DNA from: VXNE01 sp965203615
GTDB lineage: Bacteria > Pseudomonadota > Gammaproteobacteria > Pseudomonadales > Azotimanducaceae
Direction: 5' to 3'
Assembly (NCBI GenBank): GCA_965203615.1
Contig: OZ241900.1
Span: 1,054,001 to 1,118,000 of the forward strand
Length of the DNA: 64,000 bases
The notes below the pieces were generated by a model. The model was not told the DNA's origin, did not search any database, and was given only the letters and a program-made list of their open reading frames with translations. A program made the translations under genes and the position numbers. Below, in pieces: positions 50,546 through 60,137 of this stretch. The first letter of the stretch is position 1. Each line of letters opens with the position of its first letter.

Positions 50546-52921
50546 TCAGGCTCGCGCGACGAGCAAATCGATTTCCTCGGCCGCGCGCGTTGCCGTGTCG
50601 GCGACCATCGAGGCGAGCGAATCGAAATCCTCTTGCCCACAAGCGCTCGCCACGAGGGACCGGGTCTTGTCGCTCGCGGCAGTTGCGTCGAATCCTTCGC
50701 CGCCCACGAGCCGCAGGATCCCCTGCAGATCGCGCCACAGGGCCGCGGCTCGCGCCAGCGATTCCGCATCGACCCTCTCGAACACCAGGGCTGCGGTTGG
50801 GGCGGAATCCTCGATCTTCCGCGTCATCCGCAGGAGTCGCGCCACCCGCTCGACATCGTCAAGCCCGCCGCGCATACGCGCGTAGGTGGAAACACCCGTC
50901 TCGGCGGGGTCCGGCCGTGGCTCGCGCAACTTCGCCACCGAGGCCTCTTTGTCGCCAGCCAGGACTTCGCGGCGTGACGCTTCGAAGCGGTCACCGATCC
51001 CGGATTCCCCGCACTCGAACACGCAGCGCACCCTGGTGAGGTCCGACAGGTTTCCATCCGGCCCGCAATGCTCAGCGAGGTCGGAAAGCGGCAGGGCAAT
51101 GCAGGATTTCGCGCCGCGCGGGATCGGGGAAAACAGCAGGCTGTCCTCCGCCAGATCCTTGAGTGTCTCGCGAAAGCGACGGCACAGATAGGCATTTTCA
51201 CCCCTCTCCCGGCCGTCATGGACGAACAGGATACGAATGGCAACGCCGGGGAACGCTTCCCGGCTGGCGAGGTCGCCTAGCAGTATCGCGGCCACGCCGC
51301 CTTCGCCAGGCGATCCACGTCGATCGACGACGTCTGCCTCCACCGCCGCCAGCACCGTCGTGATCGAAGCCTCGGCGAGATTGGACAGCGCGGTCCGCGC
51401 CTCCGCCGGCGAAAGGTTTCCGCGCAGCACGTGCATGCCGATCTGAAATGCCTTGTCGTTCGACCAGTTGCGCACGACTTCCGCCGTTTCCTTCGCATCG
51501 GCTGTCGGCAACTCGGCGATCTGGTCCTGCATCTCGGCAACGCCCATCTCCATCGTCCAATAGAGTCTCGCAAGCCCGCGTCGCGCGATCGTCTCGTAGT
51601 CCTGGTCCGGTCCGAATCCCTTCGGCAGGTCGAGATCGGTGAATTCCCTGTCCTGCAAGTTGTCAAGAAGTTCCGGATTGCGTTCGATCCACCTGGCGAG
51701 CCGAGGGGCGGTGCCGAAGATCTCGGTAATGGCGTCGAACGCGTCAGGGCGCGCGGCGGAAATCGGGCTGTCGTAGGCGCTCCAGTCGTCGATCTCGGGA
51801 TAGAAGTGCTTGCGCCATTGATCGACGAGAGGATCCATCTTCTCGAACCAGCGCTTCGGCCGCAGAACGAGATTCATCATGTCCCCGTACGTTCCCGGCA
51901 AGTGCGGCGACTCGTCGGGGCTGCCGGTCTGCAGCAGCGGATACTGTCGGGCCACCATCGCATGGTGGTCCGCGTGCCGCTGCATGTTGAAGAACATCCA
52001 GTTGCTGAACTTCCAGTCGGCGCTCCAGGAATGGCGCGGCATCACCCTTTCCCAGCGGCCATTGGGCAGAAGCACCCGTCGCAGACCGTAGTGTTGAAAA
52101 TAGTTGCTGATCTTCATCGAGAAGACGCAGCAGAGGCCCAGGAAGGCAAATATGAGAACCGCCCAGACGCCGCCCATCCAGTACACCAGCGCATACCAGA
52201 ACGCGACGCTCAAACCGTAGCGCCAGAACGGATTGGTGTAATGCCACACGGGCAGACGCCGCCGCGCCAAGCGGCCGCCTGCGGCTTTCCAGGAATTCGT
52301 GAGGTTGCTGGCGACTTCCCTTGGGAAATACCTCCAGAAGCTCTCGCCCTTCGGAGCGGACCCCACATCATGCGGCGTGCCCACCTTGGCATGGTGGATA
52401 TAGACATGCTCCGTGGCGTATTGCGGATAGGAGGCGGAGGAGAGCAAAAACTCGCCGAGGCGCCTTTCCCACGTCGAGCGCCGATGGACCAGTTCGTGAC
52501 CGACGACGAATACCGCCTGCGCCTCCATCGTCAGGATGATCACGAGGAGCGCCTCTTCCCAGATCGCGAACGGATTCGCGACGAGGATCTGCCACATGCC
52601 AAAGATGAGCGTCGGCGGCCACAGGAACGCCCAGGCCCAGACCGGCAGGTTGTGCCAGAGCAGGCGGCGTTCCGGCGTCCCAGTGGGGTCGATGTTGCGC
52701 CCGTCCAGACCCAGCACCCGATCCAGCGGCCCGGCGACGCTCATAAACAGGAATGCGGGCAACAGCCACCAGCCGCCATGGATGGCGGCAAGAACAATCA
52801 ACGGGAATATGCCCAGCGGCAGGTAATGCGGAAGGGCATTGAGGACCGACGGCTCGACGTACTGCGCGAGTTCGGTCTTGTCCTGGTTTAGGCCACCAGT
52901 TGCGGCTGAATCTTGCGGCAT
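50546..52921 (-). CDS. AlkB-type alkane hydroxylase fused to a GlnE-like adenylyltransferase domain
   Basis: Residues 1-385 form a membrane di-iron hydroxylase with four or more membrane helices and all AlkB His boxes: HELVHRR (142-148), EHVYIHH (171-177), NYFQHYG (273-279, Gln for the usual Glu) and QRHADHH (314-320). MPRHSWSADW and the YGDMMNLVLRPKRWFEKMDP area match AlkB closely. Residues about 395-790 resemble the C-terminal half of GlnE: IFGTAPRLARWIERNPELLD and GNLSPAEARTALSNLAEASI. The nucleotidyltransferase DLD motif is degenerate (FPGVAIRILFVHDG). It may hydroxylate a hydrophobic tailoring group; the GlnE-like part may bind a partner. Confidence 0.83.
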   Translation of the reverse strand: MPQDSAATGGLNQDKTELAQYVEPSVLNALPHYLPLGIFPLIVLAAIHGGWWLLPAFLFMSVAGPLDRVLGLDGRNIDPTGTPERRLLWHNLPVWAWAFLWPPTLIFGMWQILVANPFAIWEEALLVIILTMEAQAVFVVGHELVHRRSTWERRLGEFLLSSASYPQYATEHVYIHHAKVGTPHDVGSAPKGESFWRYFPREVASNLTNSWKAAGGRLARRRLPVWHYTNPFWRYGLSVAFWYALVYWMGGVWAVLIFAFLGLCCVFSMKISNYFQHYGLRRVLLPNGRWERVMPRHSWSADWKFSNWMFFNMQRHADHHAMVARQYPLLQTGSPDESPHLPGTYGDMMNLVLRPKRWFEKMDPLVDQWRKHFYPEIDDWSAYDSPISAARPDAFDAITEIFGTAPRLARWIERNPELLDNLQDREFTDLDLPKGFGPDQDYETIARRGLARLYWTMEMGVAEMQDQIAELPTADAKETAEVVRNWSNDKAFQIGMHVLRGNLSPAEARTALSNLAEASITTVLAAVEADVVDRRGSPGEGGVAAILLGDLASREAFPGVAIRILFVHDGRERGENAYLCRRFRETLKDLAEDSLLFSPIPRGAKSCIALPLSDLAEHCGPDGNLSDLTRVRCVFECGESGIGDRFEASRREVLAGDKEASVAKLREPRPDPAETGVSTYARMRGGLDDVERVARLLRMTRKIEDSAPTAALVFERVDAESLARAAALWRDLQGILRLVGGEGFDATAASDKTRSLVASACGQEDFDSLASMVADTATRAAEEIDLLVARA

Positions 52922-52990
52922 GGCCGCTTCTCTACTGGACCCTCGGACCGGCGTTCATGGTACCACCGAGCCGGGTTACCCGCATGTCAC

Positions 52991-54301
52991 TCACCCCTCC
53001 AGAACTTCGATGAGACGCCCCAGGGCCTCGATACAAAATGCCGAAGTCAGGGACTCGGAGCCATGCCCAATCTGTCCTACCACGCCCCACTGCAACGACT
53101 GGTCGCCGAAGGCGAGAATCTCGGGCCAGCTTCCGTCCTCGCGTTGCCAGCTCATGAACCTGTCCACCTCGCGTTTCGCATCGATCCGGTCGAGGCCGCC
53201 GACATTGTAAAGCGCCGACACGGCCTGCGCGGTCTGCAGGATATGGCCGAATTCGCCCTTGCCGTCGCGCAGGCTCAGTATTCGATCCGCGAGTACCGGG
53301 CGCAGTTGATCGAGGGCGGGCCGCGCGCGAACCACAGCACGGGCGATCGCATAGCAGATCGAGACCGTATCGGGATACCACTTGGACGAGCCGTCGAGGC
53401 TGCCCAGGGTAACCAACGCCTCCAACCACTCCCTCGCGTCCCTCGTCTCAGGGTGGTCGCCAAGGTAGGCGATGACATTCGCATTGACCACGGGGTCGGC
53501 TTCGATGCGAAATGTCGAAACGACATCGGGTTCGTCTTCCGCCATCACCCAGGTCATGAAACGACCTTCCCCGTCGCGATTGGCCAGTATCTGCGGAACG
53601 TTCCTGCCCAGCATAATCCAGGGGTGGGCTGGGTCGGACGCGAGAACAAGCGAACAGAGCGTGGTGCTGTCCAGGTCCTGGGGGAGATGGCGGTAATAGC
53701 GCCACAGTCCCGGATATTCCATGGTGTTGGCCAGGTACGGCCGGGTGGCGGCGCACATGGCTTTCGCCGACGCCTCACCGCAACTCTCGAGCGCCAGCAC
53801 ACAAAGCGCCGAAATGAAGGCGGGCCTTTCAAAATGGCGTGGAATGTTCGGGTCGGCTACATTGAACCGGATGCAGTGCCAGGCCCCGTTCTCGTCGATC
53901 GTGGTTTCGAGAAAGGCGAGGCCGCGGCGAATACCCTGTCTCGCAGTCTCGGCAAGCGTTTCCCGCGAAGCACCACCTGCCTGGGCCCTCGCCGGGTTCA
54001 TCCCTGGAGGACGCATCGGCGGTGCGGGGTCATACATCGTCTTCTTGAGGAACTCGAGGGAGGCCGCCCCGGTCCTCGCCGCCTCCCGTTCTTCCGCGCT
54101 GCGCCCGCTCTTCGGCGGAAGCACGATATGTGTCGCGGTATCGGACGCTTCGTGCACGCAAATCTCGTGGCCCTCGGCCAGCGTCACGCCGAATTCCCGT
54201 TCGATCGCGTCCTTCGGATCGACGAGCAGGCGCGCGCGAAACTCGCTGTCTTCCGCGGCCCTCGAGAGAAGGCGTCGCGTTGCGTCGATTGGGCCCTTCA
54301 T
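52991..54301 (-). CDS. NHLP leader fused to a squalene-cyclase-like toroid domain
   Basis: This 436-residue protein. Residues 1-65 are a clear NHLP-type leader (FRARLLVDPKDAIEREFGVT, EICVHEASDTATHIVLPPK), parallel to the precursor's leader. After a linker, residues about 110-436 form an alpha/alpha toroid with prenyltransferase/squalene-cyclase-type repeats (NGAWHCIRF, KGEFGHILQTAQAVSALYN, DGSWPEILAFG). LPQDLDSTTL (207-216) resembles the class II cyclase DxDxT motif. The leader has no core after it, so it is probably a docking module. GAGG lies five bases before the ATG. Confidence 0.82.
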   Translation of the reverse strand: MKGPIDATRRLLSRAAEDSEFRARLLVDPKDAIEREFGVTLAEGHEICVHEASDTATHIVLPPKSGRSAEEREAARTGAASLEFLKKTMYDPAPPMRPPGMNPARAQAGGASRETLAETARQGIRRGLAFLETTIDENGAWHCIRFNVADPNIPRHFERPAFISALCVLALESCGEASAKAMCAATRPYLANTMEYPGLWRYYRHLPQDLDSTTLCSLVLASDPAHPWIMLGRNVPQILANRDGEGRFMTWVMAEDEPDVVSTFRIEADPVVNANVIAYLGDHPETRDAREWLEALVTLGSLDGSSKWYPDTVSICYAIARAVVRARPALDQLRPVLADRILSLRDGKGEFGHILQTAQAVSALYNVGGLDRIDAKREVDRFMSWQREDGSWPEILAFGDQSLQWGVVGQIGHGSESLTSAFCIEALGRLIEVLEG

Positions 54302-54374
54302 TGCTGCCTCTTGACTTCCGCAGCCGCCGGGCGGCAACGCGATTGGCGCGTGCGCGACACCCAACGCATCCAGC

Positions 54375-57326
54375 TCAGGCGACCTGCCTCCTGACCAGTT
54401 CCTTGAATACCCCCTCCTCCTCCATGAGTTCCGTGAAGGAGCCGCTTTGCACGATCTTTCCCGCCTGCATCACGTAGATGCGGTCAGCCTGTTCCAGCGT
54501 CGACAGGCGATGGGCAATAACGATCCGGGTCGAGGTCAGGAGAGCGAGGTTCTGCATGACCTCAGCCTGGCTTTCGTTGTCGAGCCAGTTGGTCGCCTCG
54601 TCAAGCAGCATGACGCGCGGGCTGCCCATCAGCGAACGAGCGATCGTGACGCGCTGACTCTCGCCGCCCGAAAGTACCGCTCCGCTGGCCCCGACCATCG
54701 TCATCAAGCCCATGGGCATGGCCTTGATCTCGCTTTCAATCCCGGCGGTACGGGCCGTCTGCCAGACTTCTTCCGTGGTCGTGCCCTCGTGGTGCGCGAC
54801 GATATTGTCCCAGAGGTCCTGAGGATGCAGGCGCACGGACTGGGGTACAGCGCCTACTTTCCGGCGCACCTGTTTCAGGTTCAGATGCCTGAGATCACGT
54901 CCGTCGTAGTACACCGCGCCAGCGGTCGGCCGGTCGATTCCAAGGGCGAGCCGAAACAGGGTGCTCTTGCCGGCACCGGACTCGCCGGCGATCGCAACGA
55001 ATTCGCCCGGACGGGCGCGAATCGTGACGTCATCGAGGATCAGCGGGCCGTCGGGATCGTAGCGGAAGGAAATGTGGTCGAAAAGAACCTCGCCGCCGAG
55101 GCGCTCAACCGGCTCTCCCTCCACCCCGGCTTCGGGTTCCGCCGCGAGGAGCGGGCGCATCTGGTCGAACGCCGGCAGCATGGCGGCGATCATGCCGAAC
55201 GACTCGCCGAGCCGGGCAATGGCCGCCTGGAAGATGACGAAGACGGTATAGACGACGAGAAAGTCGCCGACCGGAACGTTCCGGTCGGCAACCGTTACCA
55301 CCGCGAATAGCAATACCCCGGCGGCAAGGAAGGGAAGCGCGGCACCGAATGCCCGCGAATGTCCCTCAAGCGCGCCCAGTTCGAGCTCGGCGCGCTTCTG
55401 TTCGCGATAGTCCCGGGCCCACATCGCGAAAGCCGACCCCTCCGCGTTTTCGACCCGCAGCTTGGCGATCCCGCCCACGATCTGGAACAGCCGGCCGGCC
55501 ACCCGGCGCGCTGCGCCGAGCATCCGCCCGTATGGCGCGAGCTGGCGCAGCCCGAGGGCGACCGTGACCAGGAGCGACGCGAGGCTGAAGGCAAGGGCGA
55601 TGACGCCCAGGGTCGCATCGTAGAAGAAGATGACGCCAAAGACCGGAAGCAGAAAGACGATCGCGAGCACGCTATCGGCAACGACTCCCTGCAGACCATC
55701 CCGAAGATTCTGGAATGTCATCCCCGACATGGCCAGATCGCCGGCCGGCTGACGGTGCAGAATGCCGGACGGAAGGCGCATGAGGCGATCCCAGAAGGCA
55801 GCTTCGACGCGTGACGCGCGCCCCTCGAGCCGCATCATCGCGGTCCCCTGAAACAGGTGCAGCAGTGCGCCAAGCAGGCCAAAACCCGCCAGCGCCACGA
55901 CCACGGCATAGAGTGCTCCGGCGCTTTCCCCTGCCGCCGTCTGACTGGAGACATGGTTCGCAACGAATCCAAGCGCAAGTGCCGGGAGCAGCTTGATCAG
56001 ACCGCCCGGAAGACCGGAGACCACCAGGCGCGCCAGGTCCGCGGCCGACCCATGCAGCGCGATTCTCAGCAGGTCTGCCGGTTCGGCGCTCCCCGATGGC
56101 AACGGCCGATAGAACATCCAGGCCTCCTGGCCGAGAGTCCCGGCGCGAGCCGCCGTAACCCGGACGCTGCGTTTCGAGACCGGGTCGATCTCCCGGTAGC
56201 GCCCGAACGCTCCGGGCAGCAGCGCAACGGGCTGGCCGTCCGCCGCGCGGAAGGCAAGCATCGCGTTGCTGTCGCCGCGCCACCAACTCCCCTCGGCCCC
56301 CAACCGCACGCGCCGGGCGCGTACGCCCGACGCATCAAGGATGTCAACGAGGCCAACCGGCGTATCGGAAGGTCCCGAGCGCGTTGGAATCCTGAAGTCG
56401 ATCCCTTCGTGGCTGCCGACGATTTCCAGGGCATCCGCCAACGACGTGTCCTCGATGTCGTCATCCCGGTCAACCGGCAGGTCATAGATGTTGAAGAGAC
56501 GCTGCCGCGCAGTTTCTTCCGCCGCGCGCCGGCTCGTGGTCCGCGCGCGTTCGAGATTCGCGTCGTCGACCACGGCCAGTCGGCGGTTGAGCCTTTCCAT
56601 GGCCAAAGCGACCGCGTGGAAGGAGGCAAGCGCCGGCATTAGCGTGCCTTGCCGGGCGAGCGTTTCGGTTGACGTGCCCGATAGTGTCACCTCGTCGAAC
56701 AGCGTGAGCCAGCTTGACCGCGTCAGCGGTACGGCGGCTTCAGGCGGGCCGCCCGCTTCGGCAAGCTCCGTTTCGTCGACGACGTCCATGAACAGGCCGG
56801 ATCCGGGCGGCGGCCTGGATACCCAGACCACGCCGCGCCGGACGGACAGCGTGCACGGTGCCAGGGTCCGTGTCGCTTCGGGTTCGGCCAGCGCGGTCGG
56901 GCGCGGGAGGTGGCCTGCAAAGCGCGAAAGCGTATCGGTCATGGCGGTCAGCCAGGTATCGGTCTGTTCCGCCAGTTCCGCTGGATCGACCTCGGACATC
57001 CGCGACGCCGGCAGGCGTTTCAGAAGGGTGCCGGGCAAACCTTTGGCAACCAGGCTGAGCGTCGTGTCCTTGTCCAGGTCCTGTTCATCCGGTGCGACAC
57101 CCGGCAGGAACCCGCCCGCCTCGCGGCGCAGCAGGTGCTGCGGCGCCGCCTGCTCGATGCCGCCCCTGAACTCGACCAGGAACAGGTCGATGGTGCCCTT
57201 GTCAATGAACCAGACACTGTCCGGATCGTCGAGATTCACCGGCTGGTTGCCGGCGCAGGGCACGGATGTACCGGAGCTCGTGGCAAGTGCCGCTATGGAC
57301 GTATATTCCGGCCCCGCGTCCTGCAT
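54375..57326 (-). CDS. NHLP-type ABC exporter, permease/ATPase
   Basis: This 983-residue exporter of the NHLM_micro_ABC2 type has an N-terminal roughly 400-residue soluble region with a cyclic-nucleotide-binding-like start (DSVWFIDKGTIDLFLVEF). Membrane helices occupy about 410-700 and the ATPase the C-terminus: GESGAGKST Walker A, LSGGESQRV signature, VMLLDEATNWLD Walker B. It has no C39 peptidase. Its start overlaps the stop of the peptidase-bearing ABC gene (TGATG). The two NHLP ABC proteins usually work together, with HlyD-like partners, to export the peptide. Confidence 0.92.
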   Translation of the reverse strand: MQDAGPEYTSIAALATSSGTSVPCAGNQPVNLDDPDSVWFIDKGTIDLFLVEFRGGIEQAAPQHLLRREAGGFLPGVAPDEQDLDKDTTLSLVAKGLPGTLLKRLPASRMSEVDPAELAEQTDTWLTAMTDTLSRFAGHLPRPTALAEPEATRTLAPCTLSVRRGVVWVSRPPPGSGLFMDVVDETELAEAGGPPEAAVPLTRSSWLTLFDEVTLSGTSTETLARQGTLMPALASFHAVALAMERLNRRLAVVDDANLERARTTSRRAAEETARQRLFNIYDLPVDRDDDIEDTSLADALEIVGSHEGIDFRIPTRSGPSDTPVGLVDILDASGVRARRVRLGAEGSWWRGDSNAMLAFRAADGQPVALLPGAFGRYREIDPVSKRSVRVTAARAGTLGQEAWMFYRPLPSGSAEPADLLRIALHGSAADLARLVVSGLPGGLIKLLPALALGFVANHVSSQTAAGESAGALYAVVVALAGFGLLGALLHLFQGTAMMRLEGRASRVEAAFWDRLMRLPSGILHRQPAGDLAMSGMTFQNLRDGLQGVVADSVLAIVFLLPVFGVIFFYDATLGVIALAFSLASLLVTVALGLRQLAPYGRMLGAARRVAGRLFQIVGGIAKLRVENAEGSAFAMWARDYREQKRAELELGALEGHSRAFGAALPFLAAGVLLFAVVTVADRNVPVGDFLVVYTVFVIFQAAIARLGESFGMIAAMLPAFDQMRPLLAAEPEAGVEGEPVERLGGEVLFDHISFRYDPDGPLILDDVTIRARPGEFVAIAGESGAGKSTLFRLALGIDRPTAGAVYYDGRDLRHLNLKQVRRKVGAVPQSVRLHPQDLWDNIVAHHEGTTTEEVWQTARTAGIESEIKAMPMGLMTMVGASGAVLSGGESQRVTIARSLMGSPRVMLLDEATNWLDNESQAEVMQNLALLTSTRIVIAHRLSTLEQADRIYVMQAGKIVQSGSFTELMEEEGVFKELVRRQVA

Positions 57327-59533
57327 CAACCCGACCTGACCAGCTTGTGGTACGTGCCGTCCCGGTCGGCGATCAACTCGTCGTGCGTGCCGCGCTGCAC
57401 TTCCGCGCCCTTGTCGAGCACGATGATTTCGTCGCAATCCCGCACTGTGCTGAGCCGGTGCGCGACGATCAGGCACGTGACGCCGCGGCGCCGCAACGCG
57501 TCATCGACGAATTCCTCCGTCGCGGCATCGAGAGCGCTGGTCGCCTCGTCCAGGATGAGCACCGTCGGATTGCCCACCAGCGCGCGGGCGATCTCCAGCC
57601 GTTGCCGCTGCCCACCGCTGAAGTTCACCCCGCCCTCCTCTACCAGGGTCGCGTAACCGTGCGGCCTGACAAGGATCTCCTCATGGATGCAGGCATCGCG
57701 TGTCGCGGCGATGATGGCTTCATCCGGGACGGCCGGGTTCCACAGCGTGATGTTGTCTCGCACGGACGCGGAAAAGAGCACGACATCCTGATCCACCATG
57801 GAAATGGATCGCCGCAGCACGTCCTCGGGAACCTCGCTCCGCGGATGGCCATCGAACAGTATCTCGCCCGACCAGGGCCGATAGATGCCCGACACGAGAC
57901 GCGCCAGGGTCGACTTGCCGGAACCGCTGGGACCCACCACGGCGACCCGCTGCCCCGGTCTGATCGCGAGGTTGAAGTCCTTTATCAGGGGCGGGCGGCT
58001 CCTGTTGAAACCGAAGGTGACGTCCTTGATCTCGAGCTGGCCCGCAAGCTGGAGGCGGCCGTTGAACGTCGGGATGGACGTCGTTTCCGGACTTCGGCGG
58101 CTGAACACGGGGTCGGGAGCGGTTCTGGAGATGTCTTCCAGCCGCTGCAGGTCCGTTTGGAGCGCCTGGCGTTTTTCCGCGAACTCCAGAAAGCGCCCGA
58201 TGGGGTTAAGGAACATTTCAGCCAGGATGTAAAACCCCACCAGCATCCCCAGGGTCATTTCTCCAGCCGTGACCATGATCGCCCCCAGACCCAGGATCGC
58301 AGCACTGCGAAGCGCACCGATCAGGCCTGGAAGCGCGATGTCGACCTGGCCCAGTTCGGAACAGAGCTGGCGCGCACGCAGCTCCCGCGCCTGCTGGCCG
58401 CTCCAGCGCGAGAAAAACCGGTCATCCGATCCCGTCATGCGCAAGTTGTCGGCATGACTCAGCATCTGCATGCCGACGCCGATGAGCAGTCCCTGTTCGC
58501 GCCGCATCGCTTCGCTTCGAACGGCGCGGCGCGCCCCCACGAAATGGGCCAGCATGACGTGCAGGATCCCCAGCAAAAGCACGACCAACGTGAGCAGGAT
58601 GTCGTAGGCCAACATCACGACGAGCAACACCGCGCTCATTGCCATGTCGATAAGGAGCACGAGGAACTGCTCTGTCAGGTTCTTCGCCACCCGGTCGATG
58701 GACGAGACGCGGTCGGTCACGTCGCCGACCAGCCGGTGGTCAAAAAACTCCACCGGCAGCCGCAGCAGCCTCGACAGGCCACGGTTGTAGCCAATCACCG
58801 AAATGCGGACCGAGAGCCGTTGCAGGAATCGGTGCTTGAGCAGGGACAGGACGTATACCAGGATGCCGCCGCCAAGCAGGGCCGCCACCAAGCCGCCCCA
58901 CGCCCCGTGATTCTCCAGGACCTTGTCGACGAAGACACCCAGAGATGTGGGAACGACAAGCGCCAGCAACGTCAACATGAGCCCGCAGGCAATCGCACCC
59001 GTGAGCACCTTCCACGATCCAGCCAGCAGGGTGCCCAGTTGCTCGAACAGGCCGGGCCGCTCGCCGCCGGTTACGAAGCCCTCGCCGCGCTCGAATCTCA
59101 GCGCAATGCCGCTGTAACCCTTGTTGAACTCCTCAACGGAAAGCCTGCGCCTCCCCGTGGACGGGTCGTTGAGATAGAAGTTGCGGTCATCGAATCCTTC
59201 GACGACCACGAAATGGCTGAATTGCCAGAACACGATCAGCGGCAACTGCAGCAGTTTCAGTTGCTCCGCGCGCACGCTCAGCCCGCCACACTCGAGACCG
59301 TAGTGCCTGGCGGCCCGCACGATGCTCGCGGCACTGCTGCCGTCCCGGCTCACCTCGCACTTCTCGCGCAGTTCAGTGAGCGGTACCCAGCGCCCGAAGT
59401 AACCCAATACGCTGCCGAGACACGCGGCACCGCATTCCGTCGCGTGCATCTGCAACAGGATCGGTGTGGTTACCCGGCGTCTTGCCGCCTTGTCTGCGCC
59501 GTTACCAGGAGCCCTGGAGGCGGACGCCAGCAT
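57326..59533 (-). CDS. NHLP-type ABC exporter with C39 leader peptidase
   Basis: This 735-residue peptidase-containing exporter has an N-terminal C39 domain with Gln28 and Cys34 in LLQMHATECGAACLG, His in FSHFVVVEG and Asp in LNDPSTG, all catalytic. It would cut the precursor after Ser-Ala-Gly. Membrane helices (about 160-450) and an ATPase (GPSGSGKST, FSGGQRQRLEIARAL, LILDEATSALD) follow. It is the obvious leader protease of this locus. It lies one base from the HlyD-like gene upstream in the operon. Confidence 0.94.
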   Translation of the reverse strand: MLASASRAPGNGADKAARRRVTTPILLQMHATECGAACLGSVLGYFGRWVPLTELREKCEVSRDGSSAASIVRAARHYGLECGGLSVRAEQLKLLQLPLIVFWQFSHFVVVEGFDDRNFYLNDPSTGRRRLSVEEFNKGYSGIALRFERGEGFVTGGERPGLFEQLGTLLAGSWKVLTGAIACGLMLTLLALVVPTSLGVFVDKVLENHGAWGGLVAALLGGGILVYVLSLLKHRFLQRLSVRISVIGYNRGLSRLLRLPVEFFDHRLVGDVTDRVSSIDRVAKNLTEQFLVLLIDMAMSAVLLVVMLAYDILLTLVVLLLGILHVMLAHFVGARRAVRSEAMRREQGLLIGVGMQMLSHADNLRMTGSDDRFFSRWSGQQARELRARQLCSELGQVDIALPGLIGALRSAAILGLGAIMVTAGEMTLGMLVGFYILAEMFLNPIGRFLEFAEKRQALQTDLQRLEDISRTAPDPVFSRRSPETTSIPTFNGRLQLAGQLEIKDVTFGFNRSRPPLIKDFNLAIRPGQRVAVVGPSGSGKSTLARLVSGIYRPWSGEILFDGHPRSEVPEDVLRRSISMVDQDVVLFSASVRDNITLWNPAVPDEAIIAATRDACIHEEILVRPHGYATLVEEGGVNFSGGQRQRLEIARALVGNPTVLILDEATSALDAATEEFVDDALRRRGVTCLIVAHRLSTVRDCDEIIVLDKGAEVQRGTHDELIADRDGTYHKLVRSG

Positions 59534-59534
59534 C

Positions 59535-60122
59535 CTACGGTCGCCTCATCTCGAAGAGCGCGATCGGGGATTGTCTGCCCAGTTCGATGACAATCCGGCA
59601 CTCCCTGCCCTCGAGGGAAGCGAAATCAATACCCTGGTCGAGCACGATCTCGACGAGCTGTGGCGACACGGGCGCCGCGGAAGCAAACGTCGCCATGCCG
59701 TCGGATACGGACACCGTGGCAACATTCCCGATTTGACCGTCCAACGTGTCTGCTGCACCGTCAGTCACCGCCAGTTCGATCACGGCAGGCATGCCGGGTT
59801 CGATACTCGGCGAGACGCCTCTTTCCACCCAGACCAGCACCTGGACCGTCCCCGTGTTCCCGGACAGCTCTTCCTGGGGTTCGACAAGCATGCCGTCAAG
59901 CGCAAGGTTGCGGACTACGCTGCCGAAGAAGAACCATGCCACGAGGATGCACAACAACAGCGCGATGCCCATGACAAGCAGGCGTTCCCGCGGAGTGGAG
60001 ATGGTCAGCAGCCGGTCGAGTTGTTCCCGCTCTTCCTTTGCTTCGGCAACCGTGTTGTGAAATGAGTCGAATGGATTATTGAACACAACCGTGCATGTAG
60101 CCGCCTTCCAGAGACCAAACAA
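59535..60122 (-). CDS. Short HlyD-like NHLP secretion protein
   Basis: This 195-residue membrane-fusion-like protein. EEREQLDRLLTISTPRERLLV precedes one membrane helix (LVMGIALLLCILVAWFFFGS), as in NHLP-system secretion proteins. The outer part is a small beta domain (VQVLVWVERGVSPSIEPGMP). The long coiled coil and lipoyl halves of usual HlyD proteins are absent. The start is uncertain: TTG at 60122 or GTG at 60086. It lies between the RND and ABC genes with gaps under 20 bases. Confidence 0.8.
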   Translation of the reverse strand: MFGLWKAATCTVVFNNPFDSFHNTVAEAKEEREQLDRLLTISTPRERLLVMGIALLLCILVAWFFFGSVVRNLALDGMLVEPQEELSGNTGTVQVLVWVERGVSPSIEPGMPAVIELAVTDGAADTLDGQIGNVATVSVSDGMATFASAAPVSPQLVEIVLDQGIDFASLEGRECRIVIELGRQSPIALFEMRRP

Positions 60123-60137
60123 GTATATGCAAACTCG

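Noticed and set aside
57326..59590. Long plus-strand frames opposite the ABC exporter and other minus-strand genes (for example 57266-59590).
   Set aside because: Rich in Arg, His and Gln, and mirroring well-supported exporter genes; typical antisense artefacts of high-GC DNA.
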